This document shows positions 1 through 13,058 of a DNA stretch of 64,000 nt, piece by piece. The stretch lies in the NCBI RefSeq assembly GCF_014805625.2, contig NW_023998464.1:3663979-3727978 (forward strand), written 5' to 3'. The notes under the pieces are model-generated. The model ran no database searches and was not told where the DNA came from. It saw only the letters and a program-made list of their open reading frames with translations. A program made the translations under genes and the position numbers. The DNA comes from Glossina fuscipes (lineage: Eukaryota; Arthropoda; Insecta; Diptera; Glossinidae). Each line of letters begins with the position of its first letter. Position 1 is the first letter of the stretch.

Positions 1-3000
1 AATATTAACTCTCACACTGCCTACATTATCCATAAAGTTAACATGACTCGTCTTCTTTGTCCATTGATGAATAGAAATTCAAATTTAAACGTAGACTGCA
101 AAAAAAATTAATTATCGAAACTACTTTTCATTCCCTCATATTTTATGTGGTTCGGGCTTCATCTTGCACTGTTTATTGCAATATTAAAAAACTATAAATT
201 ACCCAAAACAAACCCTTGAAAAGGATCTACAATCTCTCCTGGCATTTTTCTACACTTAATCTACTATACACTCAATACCAGTTTCGAACTTGTTTTATAA
301 CAAAATGTTCAGATAAAGTATCAATTTTAGTTGAACGGGACGGACTTGGGATAGATCAACTTTTTATTATACGGGTTTAAGCTTGTGCGTCCACCTGATA
401 TTTTTATATTCAATCTACAGAACGCAGTTGATAGATGGATATAATGAAGTATATCGGCGTATATTGGGCCGAGGACGAAAGCTATTGAAAGTAATCCGAC
501 TCAGACCACTTTCTCAACCATTTCCTGGTGAGCCGTGGCCCACTACAATGTTTTTACTAGTTTTATTACTACAATTTCTATTTACAATGAAAGCAATTGT
601 TTACAAAATATTCAAATATCTGGAAACCTTTTGTAGGCGTTTCCCGTTTTCGGGGAAATCCCTATACCAGGTTATATTAAATTTGTGCGGTATTTACAAC
701 ATCCAAAAGCACTTGAAGTAGATCCGCTTTTCATTATACCGATCTAAGCTAAGCTAGTCTGTGCGTCTACGCTTCTAATATCTATCCATGTGTTTTTGCC
801 GGCATTCTAACAGCCGGTAATTATAGTGATGTATTGACAAAATCTAGTACACCGAGTAGTTTTAGTCCAAAGAGGAAGGCTATGGGAAGTAATTCTCTAA
901 TGGGACCACCTTCCCGCCACTTCTTGTATTACGACTTACTTTAAAAAGTCGTTAACCGTATTAAGCAAAGTAATGTAAGATATTGATTGATAGACGATGG
1001 CCAAGTATAATGTCTTTATACCTTTTTTATAATTAATAGATTGGTAATGACGCTGATATTTAACTAGTTTCATACGTGCTTTAAAACCATGAGAAAGCTC
1101 TTGTGAAAAGACCACTATCGAAATCCAAGTCCCACATCAGCAACTTTAACGCGATACCAGCAATATACGTGCCTTGCCATTACCCCCAAAGCGAGCAATA
1201 AGAGAATTTTTAGGAAAAGTTCGAATTCGCTTAAACAATTATCGTATTCGAATAAGTTTTGGAGATGTAAGGAATCATAGGGATATTAAGATCGTACGTG
1301 AAAAAACACCTTTCTTAAGTGCGGCTTGAACTCAACACTAAAAGCGAGATTATGACATTAGCTTTAATTTCAACAACGGCTGGCTGGGCTTAACACCCAC
1401 ACCTCACAGCATTGAATTTCCTTTCAAAATTCAATGCTGTCTTTCTGATATATCTTTAAATGAATCCGAAAAATGTGGTCGACTTTATATAAATGTATCG
1501 CCTTAAGTCACAGCTTAGAAAAAAAATCGCAGTAAAAATAACCTAAATACCATAAATCTAAACGATAAGCACAGCGTAGCAGTAATAGTTACAACAATAG
1601 TTACTTCAAATCCTTCAAAAACCACCACAATAACATTAACAGCAACTGATATAAGTCTACTAACTAACTGCTACAGTAACAGTAATAGCACCAAAATCGA
1701 CAACAACAGCAATACAATTGAGCTCACATCAACATTCACAACTGTCACTGCGCCTGTCTAGCCTTGCAACAAGTTTTTCCAAACCAAAAATTTCGCATCA
1801 GCCAAAACTCAGCTAACGTCTAATTTGTAGAGATCAATATTGCGTGAAACATTCTGTCGGGATAGTATCTTCTTTTTCGTTTCACGTAAAACTAATTTGT
1901 CCATCTGACATTGCTTAAGGGGTTTATTAGTAAATTCTATAAGTTACATGTTAACGCTGAAGGGATACTACCAGCCACGGTGGTTATTGAAAGGCCCTAG
2001 GAGAATGTAGGATCCCTGTTCGTTAGTTTAGGGTTTCCTCAGTCCCATTTTCGATAAGGAGCAAGTCTTAGGGGTGTCCATGAGAAAAAATATAGAACCC
2101 CTTGCCACATCTCACGAATCAGCCAGACCAGCTATGGATTAGCATGACTTATAGGTCACAATTCCTCTTATAGTGGCGCTGCAAGGTTGCCCTAAAATAA
2201 CAGCTTCAGATACAAGAGGACATAGATAGACCTACTACCACATTGGTTAAATAAAATTGGTGTAATGGTGTGATTACATAAAATTAAAAGTGGCTCAACA
2301 ATGATTACACATAAAAGTAAGGTAGTAGGTAAAACATAAACGCAATATTTGAAAAGCTGACCAAGCTTCATGTAAACATTGCGGAAATTTTCCATGAGAA
2401 GTTTAAAGTTTTTTAGGGTGACTTTTGACCCAGGATGGATGGGGATATGCCAAACGGATTCACCGCAGTGACGGTAGATCGTAACAGCTTCATGGAATCT
2501 GGTCAAAAATACTTTCTGCTATTCGCCTTATATATTTTTGGGTCCAGATCGCAGTTTACCACCCTACAAATATGGATTTTTGCTTATTGATTTGCGTTCT
2601 CTTGAGAAGCGTAAGATAAATTAGTTTTATTGCTCAGCATCTCCTCAGATATTATCCTACGATTAGTCTTAATTTATAAAGACAACTAGTCAGCCCTATG
2701 TATGACATTTGCAAAAATTTAAAAGGGACGCGTTGTTTAATCTTCTTGGCTAGCTCGTTGTCCAAAATTTAACCCTTTGCGTCTATCTTTCTTTTCGCTT
2801 ATCATTTTTGTCTTATGCTTTTCTTGTTATTTTCTTTCCCCTTTTCTTTTTGTCCTGCTTTTAATTTCTGGAAATATTTGCTTTACAAAGTTTCTCAACC
2901 CTTTATTTTATTTGTTTATTTAATAACATTAGAGAAAAATTGAAAAATGTATACAAAGTTCATTAACGCGCGGTCTGCATATTCCAACGAACAGCGTTTC

Positions 3001-5239
3001 CTTGCACCTCCAACCGATATACTTCAGAGACCATTTCAGAAATATACTTTAATGTGTTCAAAATATGAATGGAAATTTTATTTTAAAAATAAGCGCGCTT
3101 AGAATACTAATGAAATATGTAATGTAATGTAAGGGATCAATTCTATTGAAAATTGTTCGGATGGGTCCGCTTTTCGACTACTTCCCATAAAACGCCCTTT
3201 TCTGAAAAGAATATAAAAATTGTAATTTTCAAAATTTCTCGCCAAAAACAGCTAAATAGTAGTACTTCGGCATTCCAAATTGGCATTAAAACTTTGGACC
3301 GGCTGGGCCAACTGAAGTTCATACGACAAAAAGGTATAATCTTCAACCCTCCACGTAGAAAGTTATATCACAATAGTAATTTAACATAAAAAAACTAACT
3401 GTACAAAATTTTGATCATCTCGTACTATTTTTTGGATCCTAAACTAATAAGGATTTTCACGAAAACTGATCCTTTGTAGAGCAGAAAAATCTGAGTTTTA
3501 AGATGTGGTGATGGAAATTGAGCCATAGTATTATAGTAATATTATACAAAAATAAACTATACAAAATTTGGACCATCTATGCCTTATGTAAGGTTTAAAC
3601 TTGTACTACATTAGGTTGCGTTTTGGGCCTGCTTCCCCATAAATACGCACACCAAGTATATAAAAACGAGATATAATTTTTGTCTTCTATAATGAAAATA
3701 AGGATTGTGTTAGAGAATATGGTATAAGGTATTTAACGGTCAACCTTGCCCATCTATAATGTTCTTACTTGTTTTTGTTATAGTTTTTAGATTATTGGCA
3801 CAAATGTGGTATTCTGAAGCAGCCATCGCAATAAAATTCTTTGATATCAATTTTGTTATAAAAGAAGTTTGTTAAGTTACAAATACCACAAACAAACAAA
3901 AAGTTTTTAACACGTGAAAAGGGTCATTATGATGTTGCTCAGAACACAGCCGTTAATATAAATGCAATAAATTTTTACATTTTGGAAATTCGCCCACCGC
4001 AATTGCCATTAACTACAAAAGACTTTTGCATATAATCTAAGCAATTGAAAGAGACAGAACTTAACAATACTTATAAAGAAAAAGTAGAAGAGGTAAAGAA
4101 AAGTGCTTAAAATATTTGAAGGCAATATTCTTTGCCATTGTCATAAGATGCCGAGTTTCAGATTTACCTCTTCATCTGTTATTGCGAAGCTCCTGTTGAA
4201 GGTTTAAAAAGACATAAAGACAAAATTAAAAAAGTCTCGTTTTCGATATACAGCAGACTCAGCGAAAGAGACATGTAACATAGGAATTATTGAGAATATA
4301 TACGCTTATTCTCGTATGTGACCAAGTTATTATACAAATACTTGAACAATTATCCAACAAATGTAAACAAATTGGACTCTTATTCTCACATTTTTCGAAT
4401 TATTGAGAATATATACGCTTATTCTCGTATGTGGCCATGCAAGTTATTTTTCTATTTTAATACGAAATCATTTGGGTTATATGACGAAATGAACTGGGAA
4501 TATGGATAAAGAGATAGCAGGAAACGCCAACTGCTGAAGAAAAATGACTTTGTTTTTGCGGAAAAAATTACATGACTATTTTCTTTGGAATGAGCTTTAT
4601 CGAGTGACAGAATTTCTGCTCTATTTTAGGATTTGGTCCTCCACTTTCGATTGGACGGAGCAGATTTCCTAAGAATCAATTGCTCGGTTGAGACTGCCTA
4701 GCAGAAAGCAATTTTAGAAAAGAGCTTAATTTCGAGTTTACCACTACGACGGATATAGCGCAAGCGCATCATTCAGAAACAATGTGAATGGTAGCACGTG
4801 CAATTACACAACAGACAGTCCTGAAATTTCACTGGAAGTCGAGACAAACTTGCAAGTGTGCTCGTAGAAAAAGTAAATCTAAACGTAGGCAGAAAATCTT
4901 ACCAAATATTTAAAAATACATCAGTGTATGTCTGGTCTCCGCGGTCCTGCGGACACATTTTATTTTAAATTGGGTTAAAATATTTGCATGCAAGGAAGAT
5001 GACATGATGAGCTCCAGTTAAAAGATTGGCTTCACAGGGAATACATGACTTGATGACTTGCTTTACTTACGAATCCTAAAAACGACGTTGCAGTCTAGAC
5101 GGAGGTTACGTTTAGGGGAATAAATAAATCATAATTAAGTGAAAATCTCAAATTGTAGGAAAACTGATACTCCTTATGATAGATGTAACGTAATAAAAGA
5201 AAAATGGGGTCTCTTTACTGAAAAAAACTATTATTACAG
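1..5239. other. No recognised gene; probable upstream or intronic DNA of neuroligin
   Basis: I see no conserved coding exon here; the few open stretches are short, AT-rich and unlike any family I know. The neuroligin downstream lacks its signal-peptide and first esterase exon(s), so this stretch may be its large first intron or promoter region. Around 3390-3590 the phrase 'acaaaattt(t/g)ga(t/c)catct' occurs twice about 155 bp apart, suggesting old repeat DNA. A dispersed repeat at 4286-4437 is listed separately. Confidence 0.5.
4286..4437 (+). repeat. Dispersed 113-bp tandem repeat, about 1.3 units
   Basis: The segment beginning 'attattgagaatatatacgc' and ending 'ttattctcgtatgtg' starts at 4286 and again at 4399, a period of 113 bp. 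The spacer carries 'ttatacaaatactt' and 'atgtaaacaaa'. Related sequence in inverted orientation lies at 30530-30727, including the same spacer words, so this is a dispersed family rather than a local duplication. The class of element is unknown. Confidence 0.7.
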
Positions 5240-8200
5240 GTTTATGCCGCCCATAACCCCATCCACATGGAAAACTGTTCGCAATGCAGATCGCTTTTCC
5301 GCTGTTTGTCCCCAAACCGTTCCCATACCACCAAATGGACCAGAGGCTCTACTAGAAGTGCCGAGAGCACGCTTAGCACAATTACGGCGTTTACTACCAC
5401 TGCTTAGTAATCAATCAGAAGATTGCTTATATCTAAATATTTATGTACCATACGAAAATCGGAGACGCCGACGTAAGTTCAGTATACGTAATGAAATGTA
5501 CTAAAAAATAATATGTAACCAGCGCCGGGAAGTCTTCAATTCCGTAGTGCATTGCAGTTTGTCGATTTCATAATTACTGCAAGCATTGTGGAAATGATGA
5601 TTTTCTAGAGCACAAATCAACAAAAGAAAAAACATTGCTCCAGTTTTTCTTCTTATTTGTATTAGCTTTATGTCATTTATTAAATTTAATTATGCTTGAA
5701 GGTTTCACTGTCAGCAACTCTGAAGCGGATGATTCACAAAAACTAGCGACGATTTTATTTATACATGGTGAATCTTACGAATGGAATTCTGGTAATCCAT
5801 ATGATGGCTCTGAGTTAGCAGCTCATGGTAATGTGGTAGTGGTTACCATAAATTTTCGTTTGGGAATTTTCGGTTTTCTCAAAACCGGTGGAAAAGAAAG
5901 TGCTCAAGGCAACTTCGGTCTAATGGATTTAGTAGCCGGTCTTCATTGGCTGAAAGAGAATTTGCCTGCTTTTGGCGGAGATCCTCAGAGCATTACTTTA
6001 TTGGGTCATGGGACAGGTGCTGCTTTGGCTAATATATTGGTTGTGTCTCCGGTTGCGAGTGGTTAGTATATATCCCTTAATTAATAATAATTAATTAACT
6101 CCGCCTACAACTACCTTTTTGCATAGATCTCGTTCAACGTTCTGTTTTAGTTAGTGGTTCTGCTTTATCGACCTGGGCAATACAGAAGAATCCTTTGTTT
6201 GTTAAACGCCGAGTAGCCGAGCAAACTGGCTGCCATGGTGATATGTTATATGATGACTTAGCGCCTTGTTTACGGACAAAATCGGTAGCGCAACTCTTAT
6301 CAGTTAAAATTGATTATCCCAGGTAAGTTTATTCGTTTCATTTTGCTTAGTTATTTATTCGAATCTATTTGTCATCTTTAAAGATTTTTAGTTGGTTTCG
6401 CACCCTTCGTCGATGGTACGGTCATATCACCCAGTACCGATTCAATTGACAAACTAATACTGCCATTAGGTTCAGCTATAGTTAGGTAAACTTTAAATAT
6501 TTCTGCTTAAAAAAAATTCCCCAAAACATTAAATATTCGCGATTTTTTCTATATAATTAAGTACATCGGGAATTGAATATGCAAACTTTCCAAAACGTAA
6601 CCTCATCTTTTGTCTTACATCGGTTGAATCACATTTGGATTTGAATGCTCAAGATTTGGAATTCGGCTTCAATGAAACGCGGCGTGATCGTATATTACGA
6701 ACCTTTGTACGTAACAATTTTCACTACCACTTAAATGAAATATTTGCTGTACTCAAGGTCAGTTTCTAAAAGCAAGATTTTATTTTTTTTATGGATTTTC
6801 ACACAGCAAACGATAATTTTTAGAACGAATACACAGATTGGGAAAAAGCAATTCGTAGCCCATTAAGTTCACGTGATGCTACTTTAGCATTTCTTAGTGA
6901 CGGCCATACGGCATCCTCTTTGATTAAATTGGGTTATATGCATAATTTAAGAGGAGGGAAAAGTTACTTCCTGCACTTTAAACATCGAACTGTAGAAGAA
7001 GAATACCCACAAGTGAGTAGCCTTCTCGGTCCTTTCCGATCAGTTTGGCAGTAAGAAAAAATTTTTAATTTTGTGAATTTCAGCGAACTGGTTCGGTACG
7101 TGGTGAAGATATACCATTTTGGTTAGGACTCCCAATATCACCGTTATTCCCACATAACTACACTACTCAGGAAAAACAAATTAGCCATCTAATGTTGCGT
7201 TATCTAGCGAATTTCGCCAGAACTGGGTACGTTTTGCTTGAAAATGCCAATTTTTTGAATAAAATACTTTTTATTTATATTATATCTTTCATGCTCTACA
7301 GCAATCCAAATCAATCCTCTTTGAACGCACCTTTGCCTACATCCCCTTCTGCCTGGATTGCTTTGGCCATTCCACCTACACCCCCGGTTGATTTTGAAAA
7401 TCATCAAAAAATTAAACGATCATCGACTCAAAAAACTACATCGAATATTAACAATATCATGAATAAAATTCAAAATATAACCTCTTTGAATGTAATAATA
7501 AAAAGTAGTATCAGCGGTGATACTGCTGCCGCCGCCGCTAAGGAGGCTCTTAATTTGGCTGTGCTCTATAATCAACGTCGTACAAAACGCACCTATTACC
7601 AGCGTCATTCACGTAGCAATAACAACGATTCACAAGATGAAGAGATTAGCAGTGACACAAGATACTCCATCCTAACGAATGCCAAAGGAAATGATTATGA
7701 ACGTGGGATACCATTTTGGGATGCCTACGACGTCATTAATCAATTGTACATGGAACTAGGTAAATATCAGCATATGCAAAAATTTATATAAGGCATTTAT
7801 CCGCGTGAGAGGCGAAATGCAAAGAGGTTCGAATCTCAAGTGCGGTAGAGTTTTTAAGAGTTAAGCCGACAGTGCTTCAAGAATTCAGTTTTACAATTTA
7901 TTTCTCTGACTAACTTAATAATAATAACAATACATAAGTCATTCAACTTGTGTGTCAAAAGTAAAGAAGAATTATCCGTAGCAATTGGTACTACTAAACT
8001 AGAATGTTAGTCCTTTAAAACTTTTGATTTTTAAACCTTCGCGCCAAGGCTCAATTAGTCAATTGACATTTCGGGTGCTTCCTTACATTCGATCGCCTGA
8101 AATTTCGTACAGACCTTTGACTCCACCGACAATAAAATACAGTATAGTCGATATTTTTGTATATTGAATATGGCAGGTGTCACAATATGCCACATAATCT

Positions 8201-10490
8201 TGATATTGATACAAATGTCAAGTATAAGGATTTGAAAAGCCAAATGTTTAAGTATCACTCTTAAAACAAGTTCGAGCATTGGACGACGACTGTGTACCCT
8301 CTAGCGCCTCCACGCTATCTTTTTATATAGAAGGATTGTCAATACACTAACTGTTTAATTTATTCTTCAGTCGCCTCTGCGATAAAAACCTACAAATGAG
8401 CCTTTGTCGCCGTAGAGTGACTTGTAAAAATTATTTTATGTCAAATTTTTATATTATTTTGTCGTGCAATTTTCTTCGTGAAATGACTTTTTATAATAGA
8501 GCGTTTTATGGGGGATGACCGAAAAAGTGATCCCGTCCGAACCATTTTCAAACACGTTCGTTCTTGCGCCAAAATACCCCAATGTACAAAATTTTATCCA
8601 AATATCCTATAGGTTGAACACAAGGAAACATGCCGACCAGGCCAATTCAAAAGCGATCGGTATAAAACAAGGCGGGTCTATCCCAAGGGTGTTGCATACA
8701 TCCGCACAAACTTAATATTTACATTATACGAAAAGTGGTGTACGGCATTAAAATTTTGTTTATATATCTCCTTATCGTAAAAATGGAAAAATGCAGCGTT
8801 TTTGTTATATCAAAATTCAGTACCCAAATGAATAAAAATATAATGTTTGCGAATAATGACCAATTCAAGCTTTTATAGCTTTTAAGCCATAAAATTTTTT
8901 TTTGTTCCTTTACATTTAAATAACTGTCATTGAAAATCTTTACAAATCTTAATATCTGTACAATCTTTAGGTAGTAAAGCGGAAATACAAAGCCATTACA
9001 GAGGACATAAACTATCGATGTGGCTAAATTTAATACCCCAACTACATCGTCATACCAATATCAACGATCTGTCCATGAGACATCATCAATTTCAGGACGA
9101 TATAAATAATTTGAATCTGTACGAAGGTGAGAACACCATAAAAATCAATGTAAAGTGACCAGAATTTAAATCTAAGTGTGTTATAAAAATATAGGTATAG
9201 TGAGGCCACAACTGCAAGTAAAGCCGGCAGATGACGACGCTGACACGTTGTTAATATCTACGATGAAGCCAACATTATCGCCTAAAATTGCTAAAGAAAT
9301 AAATAACACACAAAAAACTCTAACAGGCTCAACAGGTAGAGCAGAACGTCATACACAAAAAAATTTCTAAAAGCAATGAATGCCTTCGTTTTCTCCTTCT
9401 TCTTCTTCCTCTTTTAGAATGTGGTATAGATGGAGCTTTGTTTGTAGCCGAATTGACTACCCAATTACCGAATTACAATCGTTCATCAGTAGTAGAAACG
9501 AAAGAGAAAGATTTAGCTACTGCCTCCACTGGACTCATTGGTAATTTGGAAGTGTTACGACGTTTAAGCAGTAAACAATTTCAAAGCTATACTACCGCGT
9601 TAATAGCAACAGTTGCTGTTGGTTGTTTTCTACTAGTTCTCAATATTTTAATATTTGCCGGCATTTATCATCAACGTGAAAAGCGAGCCAGAGATGCTAA
9701 AACTAAAGAAGAACTCCAAGATAAGGACACGAGCAAAAATTCAAGTATGTTGAAATTAAACACTATCGGCAGTGAGAGTAGTTCCTTTAACGGTAGTGTT
9801 GCTGGTTTAAGCGGTAAAACTTCTATTGTCTTCGGTGAATATAGTTGTTACGATGAGAAATCTTTACAAAATAAGGATGAAAAGCTCATGGTAGAACTAT
9901 CGCCACCTCAAATAGTGGATGCTAATGCGTCATCTTGGGGTGCATGTTCCTCCAGCACTTTGGATTTGTTAAAAACTAAACATTACTCGTCTATAGATAC
10001 GGTCAATGGAGGAGGTTTCAGCCTCACAAATTTAGGTTCGATGAGCGGCAGCTTGCAAAACGATCAAAGTCTATTTGGTATTAATAGTGGCATGGAAATG
10101 GTCACTTATAAAACATTGCCCCCTTTGGGTGGCTTATTACTAGATAACGCTGCAACGTCAACATCAGCCGCTTTAAAAAGCAAGCAAAGTTTACATGTAG
10201 ACTCGACCGGCCAAATAAATCAATACGAGTTTGCTTCAGTGCAATCCTCAGATCAAATGTCTTTTAGAGATATAGAGAATGCAGTTAAAGCATCAACTTC
10301 CGGAACCGATGTAACACAAGACGACGACATTCCTGAACCCCCACCACCACCAAAATCCTTTCAAAATTCTACAGGTTCAACGGTTAGCTCGATAGCCGGT
10401 GGCATACTAAGACAGGCTGGCACTGCATCATCTAACGTCTCGGCGGGCGGTAATAAAAAACGTGTACATATTCAAGAAATTTCAGTTTAA
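5240..10490 (+). CDS. Nlg2: Neuroligin, Nlg2-type (N-terminal exon(s) not in view)
   Basis: Postsynaptic cell-adhesion receptor: an extracellular cholinesterase-like domain that binds neurexin, one membrane span and a cytoplasmic tail. Eleven exons join in frame: 5240-5472, 5702-6061, 6127-6322, 6384-6485, 6562-6757, 6824-7012, 7084-7226, 7302-7759, 8971-9126, 9195-9335, 9418-10490, giving about 1081 visible residues. Landmarks are SEDCLYLNIYVP, GNVVVVTINFRLGIFGF, and GHGTGAA, where the esterase nucleophile Ser is Gly, so it should be catalytically dead as expected for neuroligins. A hydrophobic span follows about 50 residues into the last exon (ALIATVAVGCFLL...), then a ~280-residue tail with PPPPPPK and the C-terminus EISV. 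The exon with signal peptide and first esterase residues is missing upstream. The symbol rests on the Polr1F neighbour, which I recall as adjacent to Nlg2 in Drosophila; another neuroligin paralogue is possible. Confidence 0.9.
8653..8720 (+). repeat. Dispersed repeat end, copy 1 (inside neuroligin intron)
   Basis: Contains 'cgatcggtataaaa', then 'tctatc' and 'gggtgttgcatacatccgca', closing with 'aaacttaatatt'. The same order of words occurs at 15338-15412, and the central part again at 53210-53252. It lies in the 1.2-kb intron between exons 7302-7759 and 8971-9126. This looks like a terminal part of a mobile element family; the type is unknown. Confidence 0.6.
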
Positions 10491-13058
10491 CAAAAGTGGG
10501 TTCGTTTTTCTTATAATTAATCTTATTAAAAAAAAAACTCGCATTTTCTCACATTTCTTTTTCTGGCCATAAGGTATAAAAAAAATAAATAAATACAAAA
10601 AAAAAATTAAATTTACAAAATATATTTTTATGAAAACTTAAGATTATGCTGAGTGTATATGTGTGTGTACGTGTTAAAATTTGATATAAATATATATGTG
10701 TACGTCAATATCATACATTTATTTTTTCTCTTAAATCATTTAACTAAATTACATCATTTTGTTTTTCCTTTAACATTTCATATCGTATAAATTTTAGAAG
10801 TTGTCTTTCAGTCAAGCCACGTCCATCTAATTTAAATTTCACCACATTTAGAAAAAAAAAATATTCATAGCGTTTTCTTCGAATGGTGACTATTGATTGA
10901 AAGCAATTAAGATTTGTTTCTTAGAAAAAACGTAAACATTTTCAACTATAACGTACCCATGCAGAAGACAAGTCCGCGTATAGATAGGCGGGCGAAACAA
11001 ATGCAAGTCATAGGGCTTCTAATCCGTACATCTAATCGGAATGGCGACTTTTTATACGCACATTACGTATATTATTCATAAAAAGCGAGAGGACAGTGCT
11101 TTGATCAGTGCTTCAATTAGAAGACCCTATAAAATATATTTTTTGCTAAAAACCTTGCGATTCTGAATCAATTTATCAGTGTCTAGTCACACGTCAGTCT
11201 GTTTGTGGTCACAAGGTTCCAAGAAGTTTGAAAATAGCTTTAATCGTCGACCCCAGAGCTACGGCTATGAAATGCAAAAAGCTTTAATTTACACGTTATA
11301 ACTAATAGAGATTCGAAAGTTGGTAGAAATATATTGGAGGCTATCATGTATAAAACGAATGCAAAGAAAATTCCGATAAACTGTTGTTGAGATACGGATT
11401 AAAAGAATACTTTGCCACTTTTGTACGGGGGCTTCAGAAGTTGGATATTAATGGTTTTCTTCCGAAAATGTATAGTGCTACATTGTTTTTTTTCTAATCC
11501 TTAAATATGCTTCTTTTATTTTAATTGTATACCGATCAGTGAGACATTTGCATCTTGAATTCTTAGAAGTTTGAAAGAATCAATCCAAATGTCAGGTCGC
11601 GTAAACGTAGGTGATTAATCGGAGGGTATTGCATTTTTCAGCTTTTTCCAAGTTTTTATTACGTATTATCTGTCATGCGGGCAAAAGCTAAACATTTGCT
11701 TCAATGATCATGGGATGAGAAACATATTTGGTCAATTCGTTTCAAAATCCCAAGTTTATCAAGCCCATGTAAATGCAAATGCCTTCACAAAAAAAACAGC
11801 CTTTGTTTGTCGATATGTATAAATTTTGAAATATAAATCTTTCCGTCTCATTTGACTAGTGCAACCAAACTGATTACATAAATCGATACACAATCGTCTA
11901 AAAGATATTTTGGTTATAAAGGCTTCAGTGCATAAGATTTCTAAGGATATTCTGTAAAAGACACAATGCTTGTGAACATATTTTTGTGGCTTACGTCGCT
12001 CTCATACTCAACTTGTTTTGTTATATAAGTTATTCATATGTGCGCTAAAAGTCATCTTTTTTTTTTACATAGAGATTTCATACACGCTCTAAAAGTCAAC
12101 TCTTTCTGTTATAACCAAGCCGTACAAATAATTATCTCATAAACAAATTAAAAAAGTTCCCCTTAAATCGCTTTAAATAAGTTCCATAGTTTTATAAAAA
12201 CTCTTTGTTAACATACGTAAATACTTTGTTGCTAGACATAAATACAATTATTAAATGTGTAAATTATATATGTAACAAAAATAAAACGAACATAAATAAA
12301 TAATTTAAAAGAAATTTATTCACCAAAATGGCTAAATGAATTATGCATAAAACATAAATGTTAAAATAATATAGAAAATTATATAATCAAATATATAAAA
12401 ATAAAAACTAATATTTTTTAAAATTACAAACAAAATTTATTTTTATAATACCAGGGACATGAAACACCATCGAACGGCTTGCTCCAGTCCCGTTCATATG
12501 TCGACTTTTCAAAATAGGATCACATTCACTACCGCTTTTCATTCGGCTAACACCCGTCAGCTAACTACCACTACCGCCAAAATATCTCGAATATTGCCGC
12601 CAAGGTTATTTATTTATTTATTTACTTCTTCCACTTATACAAAAAACTCAACTAAAACAAATTGGCAGTCGAGTTCAATTGAGCCTTAAAGTAAATCTTA
12701 AATTAATTAATATTAAAACTTAGTATAAGTGCAATAAAACAAATAAGAAGGAGAAAAAAAGCATGTACACAACTAGCATAGAGCCACACCCACAACCGGT
12801 GCAGGACCAAATTGCAAGTGAACCCCTAACCCATCGCAAACATGCATAAGCTTGGCAACCGATAATAGTTAACAACAATTAATTTTCGACTCATAATAAC
12901 TTTTTAAGGTTAAAAGTTAGTTCAAGTATGACATAGATAAATCGCGCGTTTTAAGCAATTTTGCTTTAATGGCCTTTAAAACGTCCTTTAATGAGAATAA
13001 GTGATAGACGTCATTTAGGTTCTTGCAAACAACTATGAGTTGGTTATACAGTTCGTCA
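10491..13058. other. 3' flank of neuroligin; noncoding
   Basis: No exon or transposon protein is visible. An 'aataaa' at 10584-10589, about 95 bp after the neuroligin stop codon, is a plausible polyadenylation signal, though A/T-rich sequence makes chance hits common. The rest is AT-rich with no ordered repeats that I could recognise. Confidence 0.5.

Noticed and set aside
383..721. 112-codon frame near the left edge as a gene
   Set aside because: Composition is AT-driven with no recognisable domain and no conserved start or splice context.
7800..7856. T-arm-like 'gaggttcgaatctc' suggesting a tRNA
   Set aside because: No matching acceptor stem, D-arm or anticodon arm can be folded around it; it lies in a neuroligin intron and is at most a tRNA-derived remnant.
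12459..12689. ATG frame of 76 codons (Thr/Ser-rich)
   Set aside because: Low-complexity composition, no homology and no splice context.
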